Source of the DNA: Mucilaginibacter straminoryzae
GTDB taxonomy: Bacteria; Bacteroidota; Bacteroidia; Sphingobacteriales; Sphingobacteriaceae
DNA: 64,000 nucleotides
Direction: 5' to 3'
Assembly: GCF_022953055.1 (NCBI RefSeq)
Contig: NZ_JALJEJ010000002.1
Span: 186,001 to 250,000, forward strand
Shown here: piece after piece, positions 24,800 through 32,726 of the stretch
Position numbering within the stretch: the stretch's first letter is position 1
How the letters are laid out: each line of letters opens with the position of its first letter
Program-made: the position numbers and the translations under genes
The notes under the pieces: generated by a model
Databases searched by the model: none
Told to the model about the DNA's origin: nothing
The model's input: only the letters and a program-made list of their open reading frames with translations

Positions 24800-27013
24800 T
24801 TAATTCATCATTACCGTCTTGGTGATGGTTTTGCCGCTGGCCATGGTATGCTGGTCTGGCTGGCTGCCGCCTACAGTAAATTCAAGTTTCCCTGCTGCCT
24901 GTTTCAAACTACCATCCAAACCGGTTATGGCGAGATCCTGCGCTGAAACCGTGAAGGCGATAGCCTTAGTTTCGCCTGCTTTAATAAAGGTCCGCTCGAA
25001 ACCCTTTAACGCCCTGATAGCAACAGGTTGATTGAGCCCTGTATGACTGATATAAAGCTGAGACACTTCCTCCCCGTCTCTTTTACCGGTATTAGTCACC
25101 TTCACATGCACCACTACAGGCTTACCTTTAGCAATACGGGCTGGTAGCGTCAATTGGCTATAACGGAAGGTAGAATAGCTTAAGCCATAACCAAAAGCAT
25201 AAAGCGGTTTACCTTTAAAGTAGCGGTAAGTGCGGTTATTCATCGAATAATCGGTAAATGAAGGCAGATCTTTATCGCTGGCATAGAAGGTAACCGGCAA
25301 ACGCCCGGCCGGGTTATAGTCGCCAAAAAGCACATCAGCTACCGCAGAGCCTGCTGCCTGGCCACCATACCACGCATTAACAATAGCGGGGATATTTTGC
25401 GCTTCCCAAGGGGTGGCAATGGCAGAACCGGTCATCATTACAAATACTACCGGTTTCCCTGTAGCTTTCAGCGTTTTCAGTAATTGCGTTTGCACTTCAG
25501 GTAATAAAATAGAGGTACGGTCGCCGCCATGGAACCCGGCTTTGTTCACCTTCATTTCTTCACCCTCCAAACGTGGAGAGATTCCTCCGGCAAATACGAT
25601 CACGTCTGCATCCTTAACTTTATCTGCAATAGCTTTATAATCATAAACCTGGGTGGAATCTCCTACGTAATCAACGCCTTTATCATAAATTACTTCAGCC
25701 TGCGGCGACAGCTTGGCTTTAATGCCTTCCAATACCGTTACCACGTGGCTTGGCTTACCATTGTAGTTTCCAAGCACGCTTTCGGCGTTGTCGGCATTCG
25801 GGCCTACAACCGCTATCTTTTTAATGGATTTGCTCAACGGCAGCAGTTGGTTTTCATTCCTCAGCAACACCATTGATTGCCTGGCCATCTTTAATGCCTG
25901 CGCGGTGTGCGCTGGTGCTTCAAGCACCTCCTTACCAATTTTATTATAAGGAACGGCATCAGCTGCGTCGAACATCCCTAACCGGAAACGGATAGTAAAT
26001 AAGCGCTTTAAAGACTGATCCAGTTGTTTTTCTGCCAGTCTGCCGTCTTTCACGGCCTGGATCAGCGATTTGTATGTTACGTTACCGCATTCCACGTCTG
26101 TACCGTGTAGTACAGCGTCGGCAGCAGCACTCTCGGCATCAGGGTGTGTTTTATGGTGTTCGTAAAAATCATCGATGGCGCCGCAATCAGAAGTAACGTA
26201 ACCGGTAAATTTCCATTTATCACGAAGGATACTGTTCATCAGCAGATCATTCCCGCAGCAGGGCTGCCCTTTAAAGCGGTTGTAGGCACACATTACACCG
26301 GCAACCTTAGCATCCACAACCAGCTTACGGAATGCAGGCAGGTAAGTATCCCAAAGGTCATAATCGCTAATATCGGTATCGAACTTGTGGCGAACATCTT
26401 CCGGGCCGCTATGCACCGCGTAATGCTTTGCGCATCCTGCCGCTTTTAAGTACTTCGGGTTGTTGCCCTGAAGCCCGGTCACGAACGCACGGCCCATTTC
26501 CCCTGTCAGGAATGGGTCCTCACCATACGTCTCCTGGCCGCGGCCCCAGCGCGGGTCGCGGAAGATATTAATGTTGGGTGTCCAGTAAGTAAGTCCGAGA
26601 TAAATATTATGATTACCTGCCTTTACGCTTTCGTTATAAACTGCCCGCCCTTCTTCGGCGGTATAATCGCCCATGGTGTGGATCGAGCTTTTGTCCCATG
26701 TAGCGGCCATCGCGATAGCCTGCGGATACACGGTTACCTTGAACGGCGTACGCGCAACACCGTGCAGACATTCGTTCCACCAATTGTAAGCCGGGATGCC
26801 TAAACGTTCTATCGCGGGAGCTGAGTTGAGCATCTGCCCTACTTTTTCCTCGAGCGTCATCTGGCTGATCAGGTCGTTCACCCTGGCCTCTATACTGAGG
26901 GATGGATTCTGAAAGGCATACTGGTATTTTTTGTCGGTCGGTTTAAACGCGACGCAAAAAACAACAAGAACCGCCAGCAGCAGTAAACTTAAAGCAACAG
27001 GTTTTTTCATCAT
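24800..27013 (-). CDS. GH3 beta-xylosidase (exported)
   Basis: 737 residues from the ATG at 27013; an in-frame ATG at 27055 gives an unlikely 14-residue leader. The N-terminal signal segment MMKKPVALSLLLLAVLVVFCVAF could also anchor the protein. GH3 N-domain: PAYNWWNECLHGVAR, FRDPRWGRGQETYGEDP, the nucleophile Asp (D276) in YVTSDCGAIDDF. The C-domain follows (VAVVGPNADNAESVLGNYNG) with a fibronectin-III-like tail (SFTDYSMNNRTYRYFKGKP; KGFERTFIKAGETK). The NWWNECLHGVAR and SDCGAI signatures are those of the xylosidase branch rather than typical beta-glucosidases. It releases xylose from xylo-oligosaccharides. It is divergent from GH43 across operator 4. Confidence 0.93.
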   Translation of the reverse strand: MMKKPVALSLLLLAVLVVFCVAFKPTDKKYQYAFQNPSLSIEARVNDLISQMTLEEKVGQMLNSAPAIERLGIPAYNWWNECLHGVARTPFKVTVYPQAIAMAATWDKSSIHTMGDYTAEEGRAVYNESVKAGNHNIYLGLTYWTPNINIFRDPRWGRGQETYGEDPFLTGEMGRAFVTGLQGNNPKYLKAAGCAKHYAVHSGPEDVRHKFDTDISDYDLWDTYLPAFRKLVVDAKVAGVMCAYNRFKGQPCCGNDLLMNSILRDKWKFTGYVTSDCGAIDDFYEHHKTHPDAESAAADAVLHGTDVECGNVTYKSLIQAVKDGRLAEKQLDQSLKRLFTIRFRLGMFDAADAVPYNKIGKEVLEAPAHTAQALKMARQSMVLLRNENQLLPLSKSIKKIAVVGPNADNAESVLGNYNGKPSHVVTVLEGIKAKLSPQAEVIYDKGVDYVGDSTQVYDYKAIADKVKDADVIVFAGGISPRLEGEEMKVNKAGFHGGDRTSILLPEVQTQLLKTLKATGKPVVFVMMTGSAIATPWEAQNIPAIVNAWYGGQAAGSAVADVLFGDYNPAGRLPVTFYASDKDLPSFTDYSMNNRTYRYFKGKPLYAFGYGLSYSTFRYSQLTLPARIAKGKPVVVHVKVTNTGKRDGEEVSQLYISHTGLNQPVAIRALKGFERTFIKAGETKAIAFTVSAQDLAITGLDGSLKQAAGKLEFTVGGSQPDQHTMASGKTITKTVMMN

Positions 27014-27095
27014 TAGAGTTTTTAATTGGTAATTGATTATGCCGCGCATAATCATAAGGTTCTGATTTGATAAAAATAGTAAAGGTTTATATATT

Positions 27096-27109
27096 TACAA
27101 TCGATTGCA
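27096..27109. promoter_or_regulatory. LacI-family operator 4 (GH3 / GH43 divergent region)
   Basis: The core CAATCGATTG is at 27098-27107, here flanked as TGCAATCGATTGTA on the minus strand. It lies about 85 bp from both the GH3 start (27013) and the GH43 start (27196), so one site can control both genes. Confidence 0.8.
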
Positions 27110-27195
27110 TAAATTAAATTCTTTTAATTCGGCAATTACCCGTTAGCAGCATATCGGGGACGTAACCAAACGATAAACTAATTATAAACCATAAA

Positions 27196-28266
27196 ATGTT
27201 AAACAGCATTACTACAAAAGGCCTGACTATCGCCGCATTTGCCGCTTTGATGTTACCAGCCACCCGGTCGGCGGCGCAGGGTAAGAAAAAGTTCCTGAAT
27301 GAACCGTTGATCAAAAGCATTTATACCGCTGATCCTTCTGCGCACGTATTCAACGGTAAGATCTATATCTACCCTTCTCATGACATCGATGCCGGGATAC
27401 CTGAAAACGATAACGGCGACCATTTTGCCATGCGCGATTACCACATTCTTTCGATGGACCGCATCGGTGGGCCGGTAACAGACCATGGTGTTGCACTGGA
27501 TATCAAAAATATACCTTGGGCCGGAAGGCAACTTTGGGCGCCCGATGCCGCCTACAAAAACGGCACTTATTACCTATACTTCCCGGTAAAAGACAAGCAG
27601 GATGTTTTTCACATCGGTGTGGCCACTTCTAAAAACCCGGCTGGCCCGTTCAAGGCAGAACCCAAACCCATTGCCGGAAGCTTCAGTATAGATCCTGCCG
27701 TATTTACCGATACTAATGGCCAGAGCTACATGTATTTTGGCGGTATATGGGGCGGGCAACTGCAACGCTGGGCCAAAGGCAAGTATGAGGCAAATGGCTC
27801 GAAAACGGATTTGCAGCAGGATAACTCCCCTGCCTTGAGCTGTAAAGTAGTGAAGCTGAAAGCGAACATGAAAGAGTTTGACGGCAAAGTGCGCGATGTG
27901 ATCATCCTGGATGAACATGGAAAACCATTGCTCGGAAAAGACCATAACCGCAGGTTTTTTGAAGGATCATGGATGCATAAATATAACGGCAAATATTACT
28001 TTACCTATTCAACAGGCGATACGCACTTCTTAGCCTATGCCATAGGCGATAACCCGATGGGGCCATTTAAATACAAAGGGATATTTATGAAGCCCGTACA
28101 AGGTTGGACCACCCACCACTCTATTGTGGAGTTTAAAGGCAAGTGGTATATCTTTTACCACGATACCGAACTATCCGGCAAAACACACCTGCGCAATGTA
28201 AAGGTGACAGAACTGCATCATAACGCCGACGGCAGTATCCAAATGATAGAAACCGTTAAAGAGTAA
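27196..28266 (+). CDS. GH43 beta-xylosidase / alpha-L-arabinofuranosidase, secreted
   Basis: 356 residues with a signal peptide (about 1-28, ending RSAAQG). A single five-bladed propeller shows the GH43 catalytic trio: Asp in YTADPSAHVFNGKIYIY, the modulating Asp in SIDPAVFTDTNGQSYMYFGG, and the acid Glu in RRFFEGSWMHKYNGKYYFTYS. SHDIDAGIPENDNGDHFAMRDYH and the absence of an extra beta domain resemble subfamily 1 enzymes that act on xylan side chains or xylo-oligomers. Exact specificity cannot be read from sequence. It precedes uxuA by 86 bp, with operator 5 between them. Confidence 0.92.
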   Translation: MLNSITTKGLTIAAFAALMLPATRSAAQGKKKFLNEPLIKSIYTADPSAHVFNGKIYIYPSHDIDAGIPENDNGDHFAMRDYHILSMDRIGGPVTDHGVALDIKNIPWAGRQLWAPDAAYKNGTYYLYFPVKDKQDVFHIGVATSKNPAGPFKAEPKPIAGSFSIDPAVFTDTNGQSYMYFGGIWGGQLQRWAKGKYEANGSKTDLQQDNSPALSCKVVKLKANMKEFDGKVRDVIILDEHGKPLLGKDHNRRFFEGSWMHKYNGKYYFTYSTGDTHFLAYAIGDNPMGPFKYKGIFMKPVQGWTTHHSIVEFKGKWYIFYHDTELSGKTHLRNVKVTELHHNADGSIQMIETVKE

Positions 28267-28320
28267 TAAACCTGCCGCACACGAGCGGAAAGCTGTTTGC
28301 TTTAAAGAGACAGATCGCTT

Positions 28321-28334
28321 TGCAATCGATTGTG
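28321..28334. promoter_or_regulatory. LacI-family operator 5 (uxuA)
   Basis: TG-CAATCGATTG-TG; the core is 28323-28332. It ends only 20 bp before the uxuA ATG, much closer than the other sites, so it would overlap the transcription start of a uxuA promoter or act as a roadblock to readthrough from GH43. Confidence 0.75.
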
Positions 28335-28352
28335 TATTGACATAAAATATTC

Positions 28353-29546
28353 ATGATACCCGATTTACAACAGACATTCCGCTGGTTTGGCCCTTCAGAC
28401 CCGGTTACTTTACAAGCCATTACGCAAACAGGCGCTAAGGGCGTAGTAACGGCTTTACACCATATCCCTTGCGGGGAAGTTTGGCCGGTGGAAGAGATAG
28501 CCAAACGGAAAACCGAAATTGAAAAGGCGGGCCTTTACTGGGCGGTAGTGGAAAGCGTAAACATCCACGAAAGCATCAAAATGGGCACTCCCGAGCGCAA
28601 CGGGTACATCGAGCGTTATATCGAAACGTTAAAGAACCTCAGCCAAGCAGGTATAAGCATTGTTTGCTATAACTTTATGCCCGTGCTGGACTGGACGCGT
28701 ACCCACCTCGACTTCCGGTTGCCTAACAATGCGTCAGCGTTACGTTTCCATGCCCCTGCGCTGGCCGCGTTCGACTTGTATATGCTGCAACGCGAAGATG
28801 CTTTTAATGAGTTTACCACTGAACAGCAAGCAGCAGCTAAAGCCTATTTCGACGGATTAACAGCGGATGAAAAGGAACTGCTGAAGAATACTATTTTAGC
28901 AGGTTTGCCCGGTACAGACGAAGTATTCACCATTCCTGAATTTAAAGAGTTCCTTAAAAAATATGCGCAGGTAGACCGGAAAGCATTGAAAGCAAACCTG
29001 GCCTATTTTTTAAAAGCCATTATCCCCGAAGCTGAAAAACTGGGGATTAAGATGTGTATCCACCCGGATGATCCGCCGTTTGCTGTCTTAGGTTTGCCGC
29101 GTGTGGTTTGCACGGAAGAAGATCTGACGGATATTGTTAACGCATGCCCCTCTCCTTCCAACGGACTTACATTGTGCACCGGTTCGCTTGGTGCTAATCC
29201 GGCAAACAATATACCAGGCATCATTAGCCGTTTAGGCAGCCATATCCATTTCCTGCATTTGCGCAATGTTCGGCGCGAAGCTGATGGAAGCTTTTATGAG
29301 GATGACCATTTGCTGGGTACTACCGACATGTTTGCAGTAATGAAAAGCATTGTGAATGAGCAACAGAAACGCGCAGAGGCTGGTCGCACAGATATAGCCA
29401 TCCCTATGCGGCCCGATCACGGACATAAGATACTGGACGATTATAATTATAACACGTACCCCGGTTACTCCGTAATCGGCAGGTTAAAAGGCCTTGCCGA
29501 ATTAAGAGGTTTGGAAATGGGGATTAAAAAAATGCTGTTTGAATAA
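28353..29546 (+). CDS. uxuA: Mannonate dehydratase
   Basis: 397 residues, the usual length. It converts D-mannonate to 2-keto-3-deoxygluconate in the cytoplasm, the dehydration step of glucuronate breakdown. Family stretches include LQQTFRWFGPSDPVTL at the N-terminus, VTALHHIPCGEVW, CYNFMPVLDWTRT, the metal-binding MCIHPDDPPFAVLGLPRVV, LCTGSLGANPANNIPG, HFLHLRNV and IPMRPDHGHK. All conserved His, Cys and Asp residues appear present. It links the glucuronic acid released by GH115 to central metabolism. UxuB (fructuronate reductase) and UxaC are not in the window. The gene ends at a hairpin shared with the convergent kinase gene. Confidence 0.96.
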   Translation: MIPDLQQTFRWFGPSDPVTLQAITQTGAKGVVTALHHIPCGEVWPVEEIAKRKTEIEKAGLYWAVVESVNIHESIKMGTPERNGYIERYIETLKNLSQAGISIVCYNFMPVLDWTRTHLDFRLPNNASALRFHAPALAAFDLYMLQREDAFNEFTTEQQAAAKAYFDGLTADEKELLKNTILAGLPGTDEVFTIPEFKEFLKKYAQVDRKALKANLAYFLKAIIPEAEKLGIKMCIHPDDPPFAVLGLPRVVCTEEDLTDIVNACPSPSNGLTLCTGSLGANPANNIPGIISRLGSHIHFLHLRNVRREADGSFYEDDHLLGTTDMFAVMKSIVNEQQKRAEAGRTDIAIPMRPDHGHKILDDYNYNTYPGYSVIGRLKGLAELRGLEMGIKKMLFE

Positions 29547-29568
29547 AACTCCAGACAGACGCAAAACT

Positions 29569-29600
29569 AAAAGCACATTCCCTAAACGGTTTGTGCTTTT
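29569..29600. terminator. Bidirectional terminator between uxuA and the histidine kinase
   Basis: AAAAGCACA (29569-29577) pairs exactly with TGTGCTTTT (29592-29600), with a T run on the plus strand and the complementary run on the minus strand. It overlaps the last codons of the histidine kinase gene. Confidence 0.7.
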
Positions 29601-30862
29601 GCATTTAACGGGATTTCGAACCAAAAGGTAGAACCTACATTTACCTCGCTGTATAAACCGATAGTACCGCCGTGTATCCGCACAATTTCAGAAGAAATAT
29701 ATAATCCCAGACCAATGCCCGAGTAATTCTGCGAGGTTTCTTCCACCCTGAAAAAACGATCGAAAACAAGCGGGGCCTTATCTTCGGGGATACCAATACC
29801 ATGGTCAGTCACGGAAATCTTCACCCGGTCCTGACCAATCATTCGGAATGTAATATCTACCGGCTCAGAAGCGGCTGAATATTTGAAAGCATTGGTTAAC
29901 AGGTTACACAACACCTGCTCCAAACGGTGATAATCTGCAAAAACAACAATCGTATTGTCACCCGTGATATTTACGGTACGCCCATCATTAGCAAAACGGC
30001 AGGTCTCGGCGCATTCCTCTACCAGTTCCAATAAATTAAATTCGCTGAAACGCAATTTGAGTCTGTTCTCTTGTATTGCAGCAACGTCAATCAACTCACT
30101 GATGATAGAGGTTAACTTTCCAACCTGCTTTGAAGCACGGCTTACATAAGGCGCCAGTTCTTTTAATTCGTCGCTTTTGCCAACTACCTTTTCCAGCATT
30201 TGCAGCGTGGCCTTCACACTGGTGACCGGGGTTTTCAATTCATGGCTGGCAATGCTCATAAACTCGTCCTTCTTCGCCATCAGCTCCATAGCTGCCTCGT
30301 GTTTCAGTTGATGTTTATGCGCCTCTGCTTCTGCTTTTTTCCGTTCCTCGATCTCTACCTCTAATTCGGCAAGGGTTCTTAAACTATAGATGAAAGGTAG
30401 AATCTTATAAAGCGCACCGACCGTTATGATGGAAACTACTGCGGTGAAAAATCGCGTTAAGGCACTTACCCTGTAAACCGGCCACCAGAAAATGATCGCG
30501 TCCAGCAGGTGCGTGATTCCGCAAAACAGGATAAAAAGAATAAACAGCCACAACACACGCGGGAAAGGAATATCCTTGCGTTTTTTAACAATGCGGAAAA
30601 GTAAAAACGGAATGGCAAAATAAGCTGCCCAGATGGCTACGTCAGAAATGATATAAAGCCAGCCATGAAAATCGCTCCAGGTACCGCAGTGCCAGCGCGG
30701 CGGCCAATCATTGGTATTAAAAAGATGACTGAAAAAATACTTGACCTGATCTAAAAACCCCGCCTGCGCAATGTCTTTCCGGGGCATAGCTTTAAAGCAT
30801 GCAGAGTCGCACTTAGCACCAGAATAAAGCCCTTTTTCTACCGCAAGATCAATTTTTGCCAT
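29582..30862 (-). CDS. Sensor histidine kinase with ethylene-receptor-like (Cu-binding) membrane domain
   Basis: 426 residues. Three hydrophobic helices (about 68-92, 103-125, 135-157) match the plant ETR1 sensor domain in order and spacing. D74 and Y81 lie in ISDVAIWAAYFAIP, with I84 and P85, then C114 and H118 in CGITH; in ETR1 the corresponding residues are D25, Y32, I35, P36, C65 and H69. C65 and H69 bind the Cu(I) that coordinates ethylene. A coiled linker (160-200) leads to the HisKA box (H207 in SIASHELKTP) and an HATPase domain (NLLTNAFKYS, DHGIGIPED, GIGLGLYIS). No receiver domain and no response regulator gene lie beside it. An alternative start is the Met at residue 26. It is divergent from the PAS-AraC gene. 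Confidence 0.88.
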   Translation of the reverse strand: MAKIDLAVEKGLYSGAKCDSACFKAMPRKDIAQAGFLDQVKYFFSHLFNTNDWPPRWHCGTWSDFHGWLYIISDVAIWAAYFAIPFLLFRIVKKRKDIPFPRVLWLFILFILFCGITHLLDAIIFWWPVYRVSALTRFFTAVVSIITVGALYKILPFIYSLRTLAELEVEIEERKKAEAEAHKHQLKHEAAMELMAKKDEFMSIASHELKTPVTSVKATLQMLEKVVGKSDELKELAPYVSRASKQVGKLTSIISELIDVAAIQENRLKLRFSEFNLLELVEECAETCRFANDGRTVNITGDNTIVVFADYHRLEQVLCNLLTNAFKYSAASEPVDITFRMIGQDRVKISVTDHGIGIPEDKAPLVFDRFFRVEETSQNYSGIGLGLYISSEIVRIHGGTIGLYSEVNVGSTFWFEIPLNAKAQTV

Positions 30863-31014
30863 TGCAAGATATAACGCCTATAGGAAATTAAATGGGAGTT
30901 TAAATATTTTCCAAATAACTGATTTGCTAAGTTAACAAAACTGACAATCTTTAAAACAAAACTGACATTTATGCTATCTTTACTGCAATAGCTAAAAATC
31001 ACTATAGCTTCTGA

Positions 31015-31857
31015 ATGAAAGCCTACGGTCCGTTCCATTTTGATCTCGAACATTTCTTTGAGCTTACGCCAGATTTAATGTGCGTAGCCGGGTTCGATGG
31101 CTTCTTTAAAAAAATAAATCCGGCCGTATCTAAAACCCTGGGGTACACCGATGCCGAACTTTACAGCAGACCGATCAATTCATTTGTACATCCCGAAGAC
31201 CAGCCAGTTACAGCAGAAAAACGTAAGCTCATAGCAGAAGGCATTCCGTTACTGAATTTTGAAAACAGGTACATCACCAAACAAGGGGAGATTGTCTGGC
31301 TTACATGGACGTCGGTTTCCGTAAAAAAAGACCAGGTTGTTTTCGCTATTGCTAAAGATATCACCGCGAAGAAAAAGCTGGAAGAATACCGTCGCCTGAT
31401 GCACATACTGGGCTATCTGCCCGAGCCTAAAGCTTACCGGACCATACTGAAAGAAAATATACCTACCGACCAGGAACTTGCCTCTATCCTGGAAGACGAA
31501 GCAGCGGGCCATATCTATCTTTCGCAGGAAAGCGAACGATGGTTAGGCCAGTTTGAAAGCCTGGTAAGAAAACACATCAGCGATGGCGAAGCCATGATCA
31601 GCAGGCTGGCGTTGGAACTGGGCATGAGCGAGCGACAGCTGCACCGCCGGGTAAAATCAATTTTGAATGTTACGCCCAACAAATTTATCCGGGTAATCCG
31701 CTTGCAGGTGGCAAGGGAAGCCATCGCTTCCGGCAAAATGCGGAGCATTACAGAAATAGCGCGACGGGCCGGTTTCAGCACGCCATCCTATTTTAGAAAA
31801 CTGTTTAAAGAAGGGTTTTCCGGCCGGGCAGAGCAATGGTTGGGAGACAATTGGTAG
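31015..31857 (+). CDS. PAS domain-containing AraC-family transcriptional regulator
   Basis: 280 residues. The N-terminal PAS domain (about 8-120) contains DLEHFFELTPDLMCVAGFDGFFKKINPAV, LGYTDAEL and ends in IAKDITAKKKLEEY. A linker (125-185) connects to an AraC/XylS DNA-binding domain (about 190-280) with both helix-turn-helix units (ALELGMSERQLHRRVKSI and ITEIARRAGFSTPSYFRKLFKEGFS). A cytoplasmic sensor that binds DNA directly is implied; the ligand is unknown. It is divergent from the ethylene-receptor-like kinase (153-bp gap) and ends 8 bp before the convergent NUDIX regulator. Its target genes cannot be read from the sequence. Confidence 0.9.
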   Translation: MKAYGPFHFDLEHFFELTPDLMCVAGFDGFFKKINPAVSKTLGYTDAELYSRPINSFVHPEDQPVTAEKRKLIAEGIPLLNFENRYITKQGEIVWLTWTSVSVKKDQVVFAIAKDITAKKKLEEYRRLMHILGYLPEPKAYRTILKENIPTDQELASILEDEAAGHIYLSQESERWLGQFESLVRKHISDGEAMISRLALELGMSERQLHRRVKSILNVTPNKFIRVIRLQVAREAIASGKMRSITEIARRAGFSTPSYFRKLFKEGFSGRAEQWLGDNW

Positions 31858-31865
31858 AAGAGCGA

Positions 31866-32639
31866 TCAAAAATCGCGCTTCAGCCCATTTCTTAATGCCT
31901 CGAAATATTTCTGTTTGTTGAACGAATAAAGATAAGGCGCTTTGTGCGCACCGCCTGTAAAGTGCTTCTCTTTCTTATCCAGTACATCGTAGCCTAGCAT
32001 CTTGCGGTTAAAATTCCCACGGTCTAATTTTCTGCCTAAAATAGTTTCATAGAGCGATTGCAGGCTCTTCAGCGTAAACTCGCGGGGTAATAAATTATAA
32101 CCGATGGGCTGGTTGTTCAACTGTAGCCGCATGGTCAGCAAGGCTTTTTCGATAATCTCCCGGTGATCAAAAATTAGTTGCGGTAAGTTATTCAGGTCGT
32201 GCCAGCTACATTCGCTCGAAAAATCGTCTGGCAAGGGTTTTACCTTTTCGTATTCTACCAGGGCGTAATAACCTACAGAAATAAACCGTTGCATTAGCCA
32301 TTTAGATTTCATCAGTTCAGCCTCAATGTTCTGAAAAGCTTCCTGCGAAAGTTCTAACCGGGTACGTTTAGCACTGCCAAATACATAAAACTGCTGTAAA
32401 AACAGGTTGGCTAATTGGGTTCGATCTTTCAGCACACGCGCTGCGGCAGCATCAACTTCCTCATCTTTAAAAACATAACCGCCCGGCAAGGCCCACATGT
32501 TGCCATGTTTAGCTTTTAACAACAGCACCTTTAATTCGTCCTGATGAAAACCAAAGATCACATTGTCGACAGATACAGCAGGCAAAAAATATTCGTCCCC
32601 TTTGGCCAGCATCTCCAGTATCGGTAGTTCGCGTTGCAT
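31866..32639 (-). CDS. NUDIX-fold transcriptional regulator (NrtR/AraR-like), catalytically dead
   Basis: 257 residues. The N-terminal NUDIX domain (about 15-150) has LPGGYVFKDEEVDAAAARVLKDRTQL where a hydrolase would show GX5EX7REUXEEXGU; the key glutamates are replaced (R-V-L-K-D-R). The C-terminal winged helix (about 165-255) includes LPREFTLKSLQSLYETILGRKLDRGNFNRKML and ends HKAPYLYSFNKQKYF, typical of NrtR-type DNA-binding domains. In Bacteroidota such proteins control sugar-use genes, with a sugar or phosphorylated sugar as effector. It is divergent from the GH3 gene, with an 8-bp-arm palindrome in the 87-bp gap that is its probable operator. Confidence 0.88.
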   Translation of the reverse strand: MQRELPILEMLAKGDEYFLPAVSVDNVIFGFHQDELKVLLLKAKHGNMWALPGGYVFKDEEVDAAAARVLKDRTQLANLFLQQFYVFGSAKRTRLELSQEAFQNIEAELMKSKWLMQRFISVGYYALVEYEKVKPLPDDFSSECSWHDLNNLPQLIFDHREIIEKALLTMRLQLNNQPIGYNLLPREFTLKSLQSLYETILGRKLDRGNFNRKMLGYDVLDKKEKHFTGGAHKAPYLYSFNKQKYFEALRNGLKRDF

Positions 32640-32684
32640 GGCGTAAAAGAAATTTATTTTGTCTTCAATCCAAAATTTATTTAT

Positions 32685-32707
32685 TATTGAGTCACATTAA
32701 CTCAATA
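32685..32707. promoter_or_regulatory. Palindromic operator, probable binding site of the NUDIX regulator
   Basis: TATTGAGT-cacatta-ACTCAATA is a perfect inverted repeat with 8-bp arms and a 7-bp spacer, centred in the 87-bp gap between the NUDIX regulator and the GH3 gene and ending 19 bp before the GH3 ATG. No second copy was noticed elsewhere in the window. Confidence 0.65.
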
Positions 32708-32726
32708 TAAACCAAAACAGATCATC

